This document shows, in pieces, positions 14,914 to 25,650 of a DNA stretch of 64,000 nt (its first letter is position 1; each line of letters opens with the position of its first letter). The DNA is from Stercorarius parasiticus. Taxonomy: Eukaryota; Chordata; Aves; Charadriiformes; Stercorariidae. The notes under the pieces were generated by a model. It had not been told where the DNA came from and searched no databases. It worked only from the letters and a program-made list of their open reading frames with translations. The position numbers and the translations under genes are program-made. Location of the stretch: positions 44,399 through 108,398 of the forward strand of contig VWZL01005200.1 of assembly GCA_013396915.1 (NCBI GenBank). The letters are read 5' to 3'.

Positions 14914-17900
14914 GTGAGCAACAGAGCTGCCGCTGGAGAGGACTTGGGGACACACAGTGGAGGTGGTGTTTATTGCTTTTTTTGTTGCTCTTAGTACAAT
15001 TGGTCATGTTGGTTCAATAGTCCTTGAGCAGAAATGGGCACAGTCTCAGGAGTCTCATTCTGAAACCAAACCTGCTTTCCAGAGAACAAATCCACCCCCA
15101 AAGGGAACCGCTGAATGCTGAAACAGCTGGGAGGTCACTTTAAATGTGCTTTAGAGTTTCAGTCCATATTCCCTGCTGTGGTCATCTGGCACATGGAACA
15201 CAACCCAGGAGCTCTTTAGGCTTCCTTTTTTTTCTTTTTTTGTATTTCTGATGCTGAAGCTAAAGACATTTTGTCTAATTCAACCTACACTAGTCATCTG
15301 TTTAACACAGCACAGGGGTATGGGACAGGTCAAGGCTGAGTAAATTGTTGTCTTAAGGTTCAGTAGGAGAGGAAAATGGCAAAGGCTCCTCAGAAAATGA
15401 AGATAAATAAGTTACTGGACTAATCAATGACTTTCTCTTACTCTGTTCCTAAAAAAATTGTGACCTAGATATACATGAGCGTGTGCACAGATATGCGTGC
15501 GCGTGTGAAGCATACATAAAATAACATTCCTGTGCAGATTACAGAAGGGTAGTTTGTCTTGTTTGGTAAAGTTTATCAAATGTTTTAATCACCACTTAAA
15601 ATGCTGTAGACCTTAAATGGTCCTTCCAACCATGTGGTCTTTCCAGTGGTCTACAGTAACTGATCTTTACCTACCACGTGTTTTACAGTGCATGTGTATC
15701 CAGCTTCCTTTTTTACGCTATATCTTTATATTTATTACTTTCTAATCTCTGCATAATAAAAACAATGTGCAGCATTATGGTAAATTCTATTTGTCTTAAC
15801 AGGGTAGAGCAATAAGTTATAGGCGAATTGGGAAACTAACACAAAACTTTGAACAACCATTAGAAATTCATGTCAGAAACGTAGGAATTGGGAAATGGCC
15901 TGTGGCAACAGAAGTGAACTTGAAACTGTGCTCTTAAAAGGGTTAAAGAGAAATCCCCGAGCTCCTGGTTCAGAAGACAATGTCTGCAGGTGAAAATCCA
16001 GCTCTCTGGATTCTTCACTGGGAAGAATGCTGCGGTCTCTGTGCAGGAACTTAGGAGGCACCTCTTGCTCCTCCATGAAGCGCAGTTGCCTGCATCGTTG
16101 GGAAGTGGCAGGCCTGTTCCAAACACCTTCGTTTGACTCCACAAGAGGGTCCGAGGCAGGCTCACCCTGCTGCTGGGGGACTCACCGCTGTGTGTGTCCC
16201 AGCCCTTGGAGCAGGCACCGAGCCTGGCCGGACCGGGATGCAGCTCCTGCCGGGCGCCGGCTGGCAGACAGACCAGCAGACAGTCCTATGGACAAGTCTT
16301 GAATGTGTATCCAAGCAGACACCGTATTTTGCCCACGGTGGAAGAGGAGAAACCTCAAGAGAGTGTTTCATCCCAGAAGGAGGGCTGGTGCCTGGCAGTT
16401 TCTGACTTGTGGCCCGCCCTGAGCCATGGGGCTCGCCCGTTTCTCTCGAGATGCTCACTGCTATGAGGAAACATATCCGCAAGCAGAGCGAATAGTTTTG
16501 TTCCAGATATGGTCTGTTCGCTCTCACCTTTTACTACCCATTTCTTTATTTAGCAGCAGCAACTTTCTTCTGAACAAAGACTAGGCCCAAGCTACACCCT
16601 TGAGCCATCCATCACTCGTTGCCACAATGGTGTTTCTATTGTTAATTGTTTGTCAGGGTTGCTTTTTGGGGTTAGGCAGTGCGATGATTTAGTACGTTAG
16701 CTAATCAGCTCCGAAAATGTATTCTCAAAATAAGTTAGATCAAAAAAAGAAGCTTGAAAAGTCTGCTGGTCTTGATACAATCCTTCTGGACTCCCTCAGA
16801 AACCCACGACTGGATGCAGTCCTTCCCTCTAGTTGCAGAGATTCGCGGCTGCTCCTGCTCCCGGTGCTGACAGGGGCTACCGACGCTAAGTAAGGAAGTT
16901 TGCACAATGCCTGTCTGCGCAGTGTGTGGCTCTGGTCAAGATTATTAATGTCTCATTTTTCATAAACATAAAGAAATTCAAGAAACATACCCACATAAAA
17001 TGAAAAAGAAATGTTGACTGTCTTTTCTTTTTCTTTTTTCTTTTTTTTTTTAAGATGGCCTCTGATAACATGAATTCACAAGGGAGAGCATGGTTAAAAG
17101 CCCATTTTGTAACTAGATCCTAGATGATGCACATACCATCAATACTCCAACTCTGGCTCCCTTTTATCAGGCTAATCATAGCTGCACCGGTTTGTTGTCA
17201 AAACATCTCCTGCAGAAGTCAGACTAGAGAGTCCTTTCAGTAGCAAAAATGTGAGGTTAATACACCAGCGCTCCTTGTATTAAGAATCTCCTACCTCCTA
17301 AAAGGGTGTTTAAAAAAAATGCAATAAATAAATAACTAACATTGGCAAAGTCAGTTAATTTCCTAGGCTCTTCTTGGCCCACTCCCACAATGTATCGTAT
17401 CATCAGCAACCACAGTCCCTTCTCAGTTTACAGACGTATTCGTGGGGCTGCAAAACGAGCAATAAATAGCCTGCCGCAGAGTTTCTCTCTGCGAGGAGTA
17501 AATTACGTAGGGAGCTGCAGCAGGTCAGACCTCAGGAAGGGCGAGAGCCACCGGCCCCGGCAGGGCTGACCACGCCACCGGACTGGGGCGGGTTTCCAGA
17601 GTAAGTCTTGTCTGGTTTTGAACACTTGTGGTGATGTAAAGGTGACACGTGCCTTGTTGGGATCAGTCACCTTGCGATCAATCAACTTGGTGACGTGAAC
17701 GGGCATCTGGCAAGCTCCGGACAGGGGTTTGAGAAACCCTGGGGAGGTCTGCACCCTTTCAGAGGGAAGGTCAGATCCCCAGGACCCCCTGAGGTGTGCT
17801 CCAGGTGGGGCCTATCCCGGCCAGGCAGGTGGTGACCTTCAGCAGGCAGAAGTAGTTTAGACATGCATGTGTACCTGGGAGCTAATTACCTGTAGCTTCA

Positions 17901-20900
17901 TCTAGTTAGCAACTGATGAACTCGGGAGTGTTATAGGAGCTAGATGAGGAGAGAGATGGGTGACTGGAAGCGGGTAGAAGATTTGGGGTAAGGAAAGAGT
18001 TGGGCCTGTTTGATTTGGGTGATTTTTGGGTGTCTCCTGGCTATATAGTGACTTGGAAGGTGCAGCTATTTTGTGCCAGTCTGGTACAGAGCCATGTCTG
18101 TGTGTGAGTACCCAGGCAAGGGTTCCTCTGCTGTAGCCTCTAACATGTCTCTTGGCTTTTGGAGCTGGATGCAGTCTGAGAAGCTCCTGGAAACAAGGTC
18201 TATGAGTCCAGGCTTCCTCTGGGTTTGGGTTTGCTCAGACTTTTTGATCTAAGTATGGATGAAGGAATACTTTGCATTAGAGCTAAAGCAATGGGTTGAT
18301 AAAGATGCTCTTAGCCTGAACTGGTGAACTCCATCCAGCCCTGTTTCTGGGGCAAACCTGTAGGTTTTGGGTCTCAGAGTTGAGGGAGTCATGACCACCA
18401 TGACGAGATGACCATCAGTTCTATTGAGTGTTAAAAAAACCCACAGGCAGGAGAACTTGGAGGTTGTTCATGTACTGTTTTGAAAATGCCTTGGTCTTTT
18501 TTCTGTGCTGTCTGGACTCGGTAGCTTGCTGTTGCTGTGCTCCGAGGGGTGTCCCGTGCTCCTGTAGGCATGTGTGTGCCCATGCCAGCTCTGGTGTTGG
18601 GGAGGGGTTCCAAAATGAGATTGGGCTTAACCTTGCCTGTGGCTGCAGCGCGTGCCCCCGGGTACCACTCGCCTGCTTGGAGTTTGGACCCTGCAGTGGC
18701 TGCATATGCCAGAGAAGGAGCTAATGATTAATATACGTGAAGTAAATTGCTCTCTCAAACAGTAATCCTTAACACCAATAGCGCAATCAGAGAAACAGGC
18801 CTCTTTTATCATTTTTGAGCCAAGTAGATGAATCCCACTGGTCTGCTTTTCTTATTCCCTCAAGCGATGGGCAAGTGTCACCAGGTGTCTGTGGCACATC
18901 ACATAGGGACCTCCAGTTCTACAATGGTTCATTTTTTTTTCTCTTTTTCCCTTTAGTCCCCTGACAGGTGTAAACACAGCTATTTGTTCACAGGGATGCT
19001 GCTCCCCCAGGCTTTTTTTTTTTTTTTCCCTGCACAGTTTCTTTGGGAGACTTCTCTGATTCCACCCCATTATAACTTGGGTCATTACAGACACACTGGG
19101 GAATATGTTGCATTTGCAAAAAATATTCCTGTTATCACAAATGTACTTAGGCAAATACTATTTTTGCCTTTTTTTAAAAAAAAAACCAAACCTGACATTT
19201 CCTTTAAGCATATTAATGGACACAGAGGTGAAAAGATGAACTGTCAAAGCAGATTATTTGTTGCCAAAGGAAGGTCTTAAACACCGTGGATCTGATCCAG
19301 CAAATATGACACAGTCTTCCAGGCAGTGTAAGAACCAGAGAGCTGCAGATACTGTTAAAAGAAGGTATTTCCAAAGCTATCGGATTCTCCCCAGCTCTAT
19401 GGAGAGATGGAGCAGCAATAGCACACATGGAGGGGAGAGAGGTGGGTTGCAAAACTGGATGTCAAACATGTGTCTTTGTTAGCCATGGCCAGCTGGCGTT
19501 GAGTGTAGGAGTCCTGCTGGCGTTCCTTTGGGTGACAAAACCTGCTGGATCCCCTTGATTTGCCCCAGAACATGCTGAACCCTGACAGCCGCTCACAGCG
19601 CTGGGGCAGTGAGCGAGAAGAAGCAGCAGAGCTGAGCCTGACACCGGTCACTGCCAAAGTACCGCGGGCTCTTTGTTGGACACACTGGCTGGGAGCGGGG
19701 TGATGTGCCGAGCAGATAGCGGCCGTGGCTGGGTGGAGGACAGCAGCGTGGACAACAAGGGTGGTGTCTATTCCCTGAATGTGCACAGGGCGGAGTCACA
19801 AAATCATGTGTGGGAAGGGGTAACAAATAGCATGAGGAAATCATGTGGAGATGAGGGGAAGCAAGCTCGTGTTCATGGCAGGAAGGAGAGAAAGGGTGGG
19901 GAAAGTGGAATGATGGGGAGGAAGGCACAGAAAGACGCAGGTCTACGTTTTGTTCTGATGAAGATTGACCTTGGGCTGACATTTATTTACAAATCTGACA
20001 ATCAGCAGAAAGCATTTTGACACCACTATTACTACTACTAGTGATGAAATTAATATCACTATAATTATAGCCACAGTTAAGACAATAGAACTGGAAACCT
20101 CTGTCTTTCCAAAATGAAGCTTCCCTTTTTTCCTCTATTCAAAGATTTGAGATGCGCTTTTACAAGGCTGATGTCAAGGTGTCAGTAGAAGTGCTCAAGG
20201 CCGTGGTGATATCATGGTGTGAGAGAGAGTTATGAGCAAGGCACATAAACTTTATGAAATATCATAACTTTTTCCCCCTTCCGTTATGGCCATTGCCTAA
20301 ACCGTAACCATAAAACTGGTCTTAAAATAGTACTGCAGGTAAAAAATAAAAAAAGAGGAAAAGTACTGAACTAGGTTTGTTTTCCAGCCAAGCTTGTTCA
20401 AACAGCCTTTGCTAGTAGGAGAGCTTTGGGGGAATTCTGTGAACCCTGGGACAGGGTATTTTATTGCAGACATCGGGGCTCTTATCAATGATTTCCTATC
20501 TCCTTGCAAAGCCAGGAACTCTTCCCTATCTACCTACATAGAGATATATTTTATGTCAAGATGTAAGGCAAAATAGGCCTCCGTTCAAATATTTAGTTTA
20601 AAATTATGTAAACAATATTAACTGATCTGTCAAAAATGTGTTTGTGGAAAATGCTTGACTAATTCATGTTTTTGGAAAGGTTTCTTGTACAGACACTTAA
20701 GGCACATCTGTTTACCACAGGCCTGGTAATGTCTTCACAGCCATTGCACAGCCCTCCAGTTATACATTGCCAAACAGTAATTGTGGAGTAAATAAATTAA
20801 AGGTATCAAAACATGTAATTATAAACTGTTGGGGGGTCTAATGATACAGAAGACAATGTGATCAAGTCCGAGCATGTACTTTGTACAGCTGAGAAGGTGT

Positions 20901-21783
20901 TCATGGAGGCAAATCAGCACCAGGCCACAAGGGCCAAGGGTTGGCTGGGGGGGTCTGGGCCAGGGTTTTGGTGGCTGTGGGCTGTTCTGGCCTTACTGGC
21001 TTCAGCAGAGCTTACTGGCTTCAGCAGAGCTTGCTGGCTTCAGCCAGGTGAGCAGACTGGGCATCAGGAAACTCAAGTTCTTTTATGCTGCATTAGCAAA
21101 GTTTCCCTGCCCTCTTGCCGCAGCCCCTGTGATGCCACTGAGACCAGAGCTAGAGGTGGGGTCACCTCTCTCTTGGCCAGGTGAGGACACTCAGCAGCTT
21201 AATTACTGGTTCTAGTGGCCATCTGCCAGAACTGCTAATTTTTCTAATAAGCTTCATGTGTTGGTCCAAGCCACTCATGTAGTCACAGAGGACAAGCAAA
21301 ATATTTAGTGTTTGCTCTCTGAACTAGTGTGACCTCCAGATAAAACCTTTAACTAGTGGTTCAGGCTAAAATGGCTTTCCAGCCGTGTTCTCACTGGTCT
21401 GGTTGGAGTGAGCGCCCTTGTCAGTGAGGGTGTTTGCTGGTCAGAAGGGAAAGCCTGAAAAGGCACCAATGAATTCAGCGTTTACTGAAGTATTCCTGGG
21501 AAGCACCTGGGAGCCGTGGCCAGGGGGTGTGTAAGTGCACACACAAAACCTTTCGACATCTCAGAAGTACATGGTCTTGTGAAATTACTTTCTTGTGGAG
21601 CAGAGAGTAAGAGCCACTTGAAAAGCGTCAGCATGGTGCTCGAATTGAGCAGAGGTCACAGACAGGATCTCTGGGAGGATTTATACGTTTGATAAAGGAT
21701 GTGGGATAGGAAAAGACTAAGAATTCCACCTGCCACAGATCGCCACGCTTTGCAAGCCAGGACTTCTTGGTAGTGATATCCCA
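14914..21783. other. Non-coding DNA between WNT7A and the CR1 nest
   Basis: I see no gene, RNA or recognisable transposon here. Simple runs of T occur (for example about 19013-19027). Several short AT-rich stretches with SOX-type ATTGTT/ACAATG cores (16625-16660) could be regulatory, which is a guess. Frames longer than 60 codons overlap on both strands and show no domain. Confidence 0.5.
20992..21047 (+). repeat. Short tandem repeat, 19-bp unit x 3
   Basis: CTTACTGGCTTCAGCAGAG is present twice exactly (20992-21010 and 21011-21029), followed by a third, imperfect copy (21030-21047, CTTGCTGGCTTCAGCCAG). It is a small isolated minisatellite. Confidence 0.9.
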
Positions 21784-22111
21784 GAGGGGTTGTTCAGCCT
21801 GGAGAAGAGAAGGCTCCAGGGAGACCCTCCAGTATCTTTTCCTACAGGAAAGCTGGGGAGGGACTCTGGATCAGAGACTGGAGCAACAGGACAAGGGAGA
21901 ACAGTTTTAAACTGAAAGAGGGGAGATTTAGATGAGATCTGAGGCAGAAATTCTTTGCTGTGAGGGTGGTGAGCCCCTGGCCCAGGTTGCCCAGAGAAGC
22001 TGTGGCTGCCCCATCCCTGGAGGTGTTCAAGGCCAGGTTGGACGGGGCTTGGAGCAACCTGGTCTGGTGGGAGGTGTCCCTGCCCAGGGCAGGGGGTGGA
22101 ACGAGATGATC
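21784..22111 (+). mobile_element. CR1 LINE fragment, left part of an interrupted copy
   Basis: Sense CR1 begins at TTGTTCAGCCTGGAGAAGAG and runs through AACTGAAAGAGGGGAGATTT to the CAGGGCAGGGGGTGGAAC block, ending at AGATGATC (22104-22111). Its missing 3' end (CTTTAAGGTCCCTTCCAACC) appears at 23084-23123, after an antisense CR1. This copy was therefore split by the later insertion. Confidence 0.9.
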
Positions 22112-23075
22112 ATAGGATATGCATGGTTGGAAAGGACCTTTGAGATCATCGAGTCCAACCATACACACAAAAAAAACCACCAAAAAAAAAAATCACCAAA
22201 AAAACCCCAACCCCTACAATCTCTATCACTAGACCATGCCCTGAAGTGCCAAATGTACATGTTTCTTAAATACCTCTAGGGATGGTGACTCAACCACCTC
22301 CCTGGGCAGGCTGTTCCAGTGCCTGACCACTCTTTCAGTAAAGTAATTCTTCCTAATATCTAATCTAAACCTCCCCTGCCGCAACTTCAGACCATTTCCT
22401 GTGGTCCTGTCATTATTCACCTGGGAGAAGAGGCCAACACCCACCTCTCTGCAACCTCCTTTCAGGTAGTTGTAGAGGGCAATGAGGTCTCCCCTCAGCC
22501 TCCTCTTCTCCAAACTAAACATGCCCAGTTCCCTCAGCCTCTCCTCATATGGCTTGGTCTCCAGACCCCTCACCAGCTTGGTAGCTCTCCTCTGGACCTG
22601 CTCCAGCACTTCAATGTCCCTCTTGTACAGAGGGGCCCAGAACTGAACACAGCACTCGAGGTGAGGCCTCACCAGTGCCGAGTACAGAGGCACCATCACT
22701 TCCCTACTCCTGCTGGCCACACTATTCCTGATACAAGCCAGAATGCTGTTGGCCTTCTTGACCACCTGGGCACACTGCTGGCTCATGTTATGCTGGCCGT
22801 CCACCAGCACCCCCAGGTCCTTTTCTGCCAGGCAGCTCTCCAGCCACTCTTCCCCAGGCCTGTAGCGTTGCTTGGGGTTGTTGTGACCAAAATGCAGGAC
22901 CCGGCACTTGGCCTTATTAAACCTCACACAATTGGCCTTGGCCCATTGATCCAGCCTGTCCAGGTCCCTCTGTAGAGCCTTCCTACCCTCAAGCAGATTA
23001 ACACTCCCACCTAGTTTGGTGTTGTTTGCAACTTACTGAGGGTGCACTCAATCCCCTCATCCAGATCATTGATAA
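22112..23075 (-). mobile_element. CR1 LINE, about 960 bp, nested inside another CR1
   Basis: This is the longest CR1 in the window, antisense to the copy it interrupts. AGATGATC is repeated at both ends (22104-22111 and 23076-23083), consistent with an 8-bp target duplication, although CR1 3' tails are themselves 8-bp repeats with similar letters. It keeps the 3' half of the reverse-transcriptase ORF and has an A/C-rich run at 22163-22212 near the 3' end. At the RT active site (plus 23021-23031) there is a one-base deletion and both aspartate codons read as asparagine, so it cannot be autonomous. Confidence 0.92.
22229..22927 (-). pseudogene. CR1 ORF2 reverse transcriptase, C-terminal 232 codons open
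   Basis: The open frame covers the thumb and C-terminal part of the CR1 ORF2 protein: recognisable blocks are [62 protein letters not shown] and [19 protein letters not shown]. In life ORF2 encodes an endonuclease plus reverse transcriptase acting in target-primed reverse transcription. Here the endonuclease and most of the RT are missing through 5' truncation, and the frame breaks just upstream at the catalytic motif. The methionine at the start of the open frame is internal to the ORF, not a true start. The long uninterrupted stretch suggests a relatively young copy. Confidence 0.9.
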
Positions 23076-23083
23076 AGATGATC

Positions 23084-23123
23084 TTTAAGGTCCCTTCCAA
23101 CCCAAACCATTCTGTGATTCTGC
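23084..23123 (+). mobile_element. CR1 LINE fragment, right part (3' end) of the interrupted copy
   Basis: TTTAAGGTCCCTTCCAACCC followed by AAACCATTCTGTGATTCTG is the standard CR1 3' end with its short tail. It continues the copy broken at 22111. Confidence 0.88.
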
Positions 23124-23639
23124 GTAGACCTATTTATTCAGCAGATTGCCTTTTTGCAGTACCATCTAAAAATGCAGAAGAAAAAGGCCTCATCCTCAAA
23201 AAAACCTAACAAACAAACAAAAAAAAACAACAAAAAAACCCCCAACTATTTAAGTGGAAGATAAGAGAGTAAAAAGGAAACCGTGGTTGTCAGTATGGTG
23301 AGCAGCAGCCGTGGCTGTAGGAGAAGAGTGAAGTGCTTTTACACGTATTCATAAGGAGCTCAGCACCCAGAAGGAAGACAGACACTTCCTTGGAAGTATG
23401 ATAGTGAGGGATAAAGACCATTTTAGTGGACCAGCCATAGAGCAGCTTCTTATTAGTGAACGAAGTATGTAATGAAGGGCCTTGGAAGCAAACTAGATGA
23501 TTTATGCTTATGCTACAGAGCAGATGCTGGAAGAGGGATGCAAAAGGAGGAGTGTATGTCAAAATGCCAGTGAGGAAACTCACTCCGCTGTGGAGTGTTG
23601 GATTGCTGTGAGCAAAGCAAGAGCAGGCTGGCAGTCCAG

Positions 23640-25650
23640 CCAAGATGTCAGACGGGGAGAATTCAACCAAGGCGATCACTGGGAAAGGCTGCCAGTCCTT
23701 AGGACTTTATGCAGGGAAAAGCTTCAAGAGAATTAAACCTCCTTTGGAGGAGAGGATTCACAAACTGGGCATCAGGAGAGAGATCAGAGACCATGATGGG
23801 TTCGGGGTGAGTGACACATGTAGTCGTACTGTCAGGAATGAAGGAAAGTGGGGTTATTTGGAGGCATGGGCAGGAGCTTTGCTTTAGCCAGGAGGAGCCT
23901 GAGTTAAAAGCAGATCTAAAGAGGTGACCTTACAGAAAGGTACTAATACATTTTATTTGGAGAGAAGGGACATGTCTGGAGTTCAGCAGTGAAACAGGAG
24001 GTATCTCTCGGAGCTGGTCATTGAGTTGGTACATGGAGAGGAGTTTGGGGTTTTTGTTTTGTTTGATGAGTGGGTTTTCATTCCTGGAAACGAGATGGTA
24101 GGGGAAAAGACACTAAGATCTGTTTGAGGCTGGTGAAAAAGACTCTTTAGCAAATGCACTGAATGAGTGATGCGAGGCAGAGGATGAGGAGTGCAGAATC
24201 CAGAGAACAAGATCTCGGGAAGAGTGTGGTCAAAATGCTAAAGGTAAATCAAGAAGGATAGTGGAAACAGTGACTGAAATCTTGGTAGGAAGAAGATGAG
24301 AGACCTTGACCAGAGACGTTTCAGTAAGACGTGAGGGGCAGAAACTGTTGGAGGAACATCAGGATACTACAAACAGCAATGGGCTATGGGATGGAGCAGT
24401 GTCTGGAAGGGCAAGAGGGGAATCGAGGACTTCTTGGTACATTTTAAATAAAGGAGATGCTAAAGAAAGCTAGTGAAGGGGAAATCGAAGAATTCAGGGT
24501 TAAATGACAAGAGTTAAGGATAATTAGAATTAAAAAGGGTGAAGGAAACTGAGATGTCACGAAGATGCCATTGGAAGGGAGAATAGACCAGTGTCCTACC
24601 ACAAAGATGAGGAAAACAAGCCAGCTCCTATTTCCTGTGAGAAAAGGAGAAGAAAGTGGTTGAGATGTTGCATCAGCTGGAGCTGCAGATATACTTCTTC
24701 AGATTCAGCTGGATCTTACAGCTGCTTAACTGGGAAGGTGACAGTACGGAGAGGTAGAGAGAATGAATTTGCTGCTATGTTAATAGCTTCAGAGGAAAAA
24801 AAAAAAAAAAGTGGAATGAAGTCAGTAGGCCAGACTCTGGGACTGTAGTCTAGTCTGGACTGAAATGAAGCTTGAAAGCAAATGAGCAATTTTCAAATTG
24901 AGAAAAGGACAGGGAGAAGAGGTCTGCAAACAGAGGAGGAATGAAAAACTAATTGAATTGTCCGGATGAGCAGTGACCAGAGGGGGAACTGGCAAAGGGG
25001 AGAGGTGAGGAAGAGCAGCCCGAGGTGAAAAACATAGCAAATTAACCATTTCAGAGTGTCTGAGAGTCAAACGAGCTGCTAATCAATTGAAGGCTCAAGA
25101 ATACAGAGATGCCAGTGTAAGAAACTGGTTGGGTTGTCACATCATAACCTGACACGACCAAGAGTGGAGGTGGGAATCTGGGAGGAGGACGAAGAGCTTT
25201 GGATATGGCGGGGGAGGATGGAGAGAGGCTGGGCAATAGAAAGGGCTTGGAAGCAGCAGGAACAGGAGGGGCCCCCAAGCATTTGCACCATGTCTGCTCC
25301 TGCTTCAGAAGCTCAGAGAAAGGAGGATGCCTGGAAGAGAGCACAGGTGAGGTCCTGAGCGCTGGAGGAGCTGTGGGTGCCTGGGGTGAGTGCACAGAGC
25401 TCCAAAACAGCCAGGAGGGCGAAGAAATGCAGTGGTGGCACTGAAAAGCAGGTGGAGGTGGGGGATAGGTGTCGCTGGGTGGTACACCAGGAGGACAGGA
25501 CTCGATCCAGAGCTGTCAAAGGAAGGGATGAGGAGCATGGTGGGAAGAGGATAGGCTTGGCATGGAAAATGGGCGGGCATAAGGAAGATAACAGGACCAG
25601 ATGCCGCTGTGAACAAAGGGTGAGGTCAGAGCCATGGCCGGGTGGCAGAC
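23640..25650 (+). other. Purine-rich, strongly G-over-C skewed domain
   Basis: Over about 2 kb the plus strand is rich in G and A and poor in C; hand-counted 60-base rows such as 24241-24300 and 24481-24540 hold roughly four to five times more G than C. The flanks do not show this. I see no repeat unit. Possible explanations are a long-transcribed non-coding exon, a very old retroelement, or local mutational bias. Confidence 0.5.
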
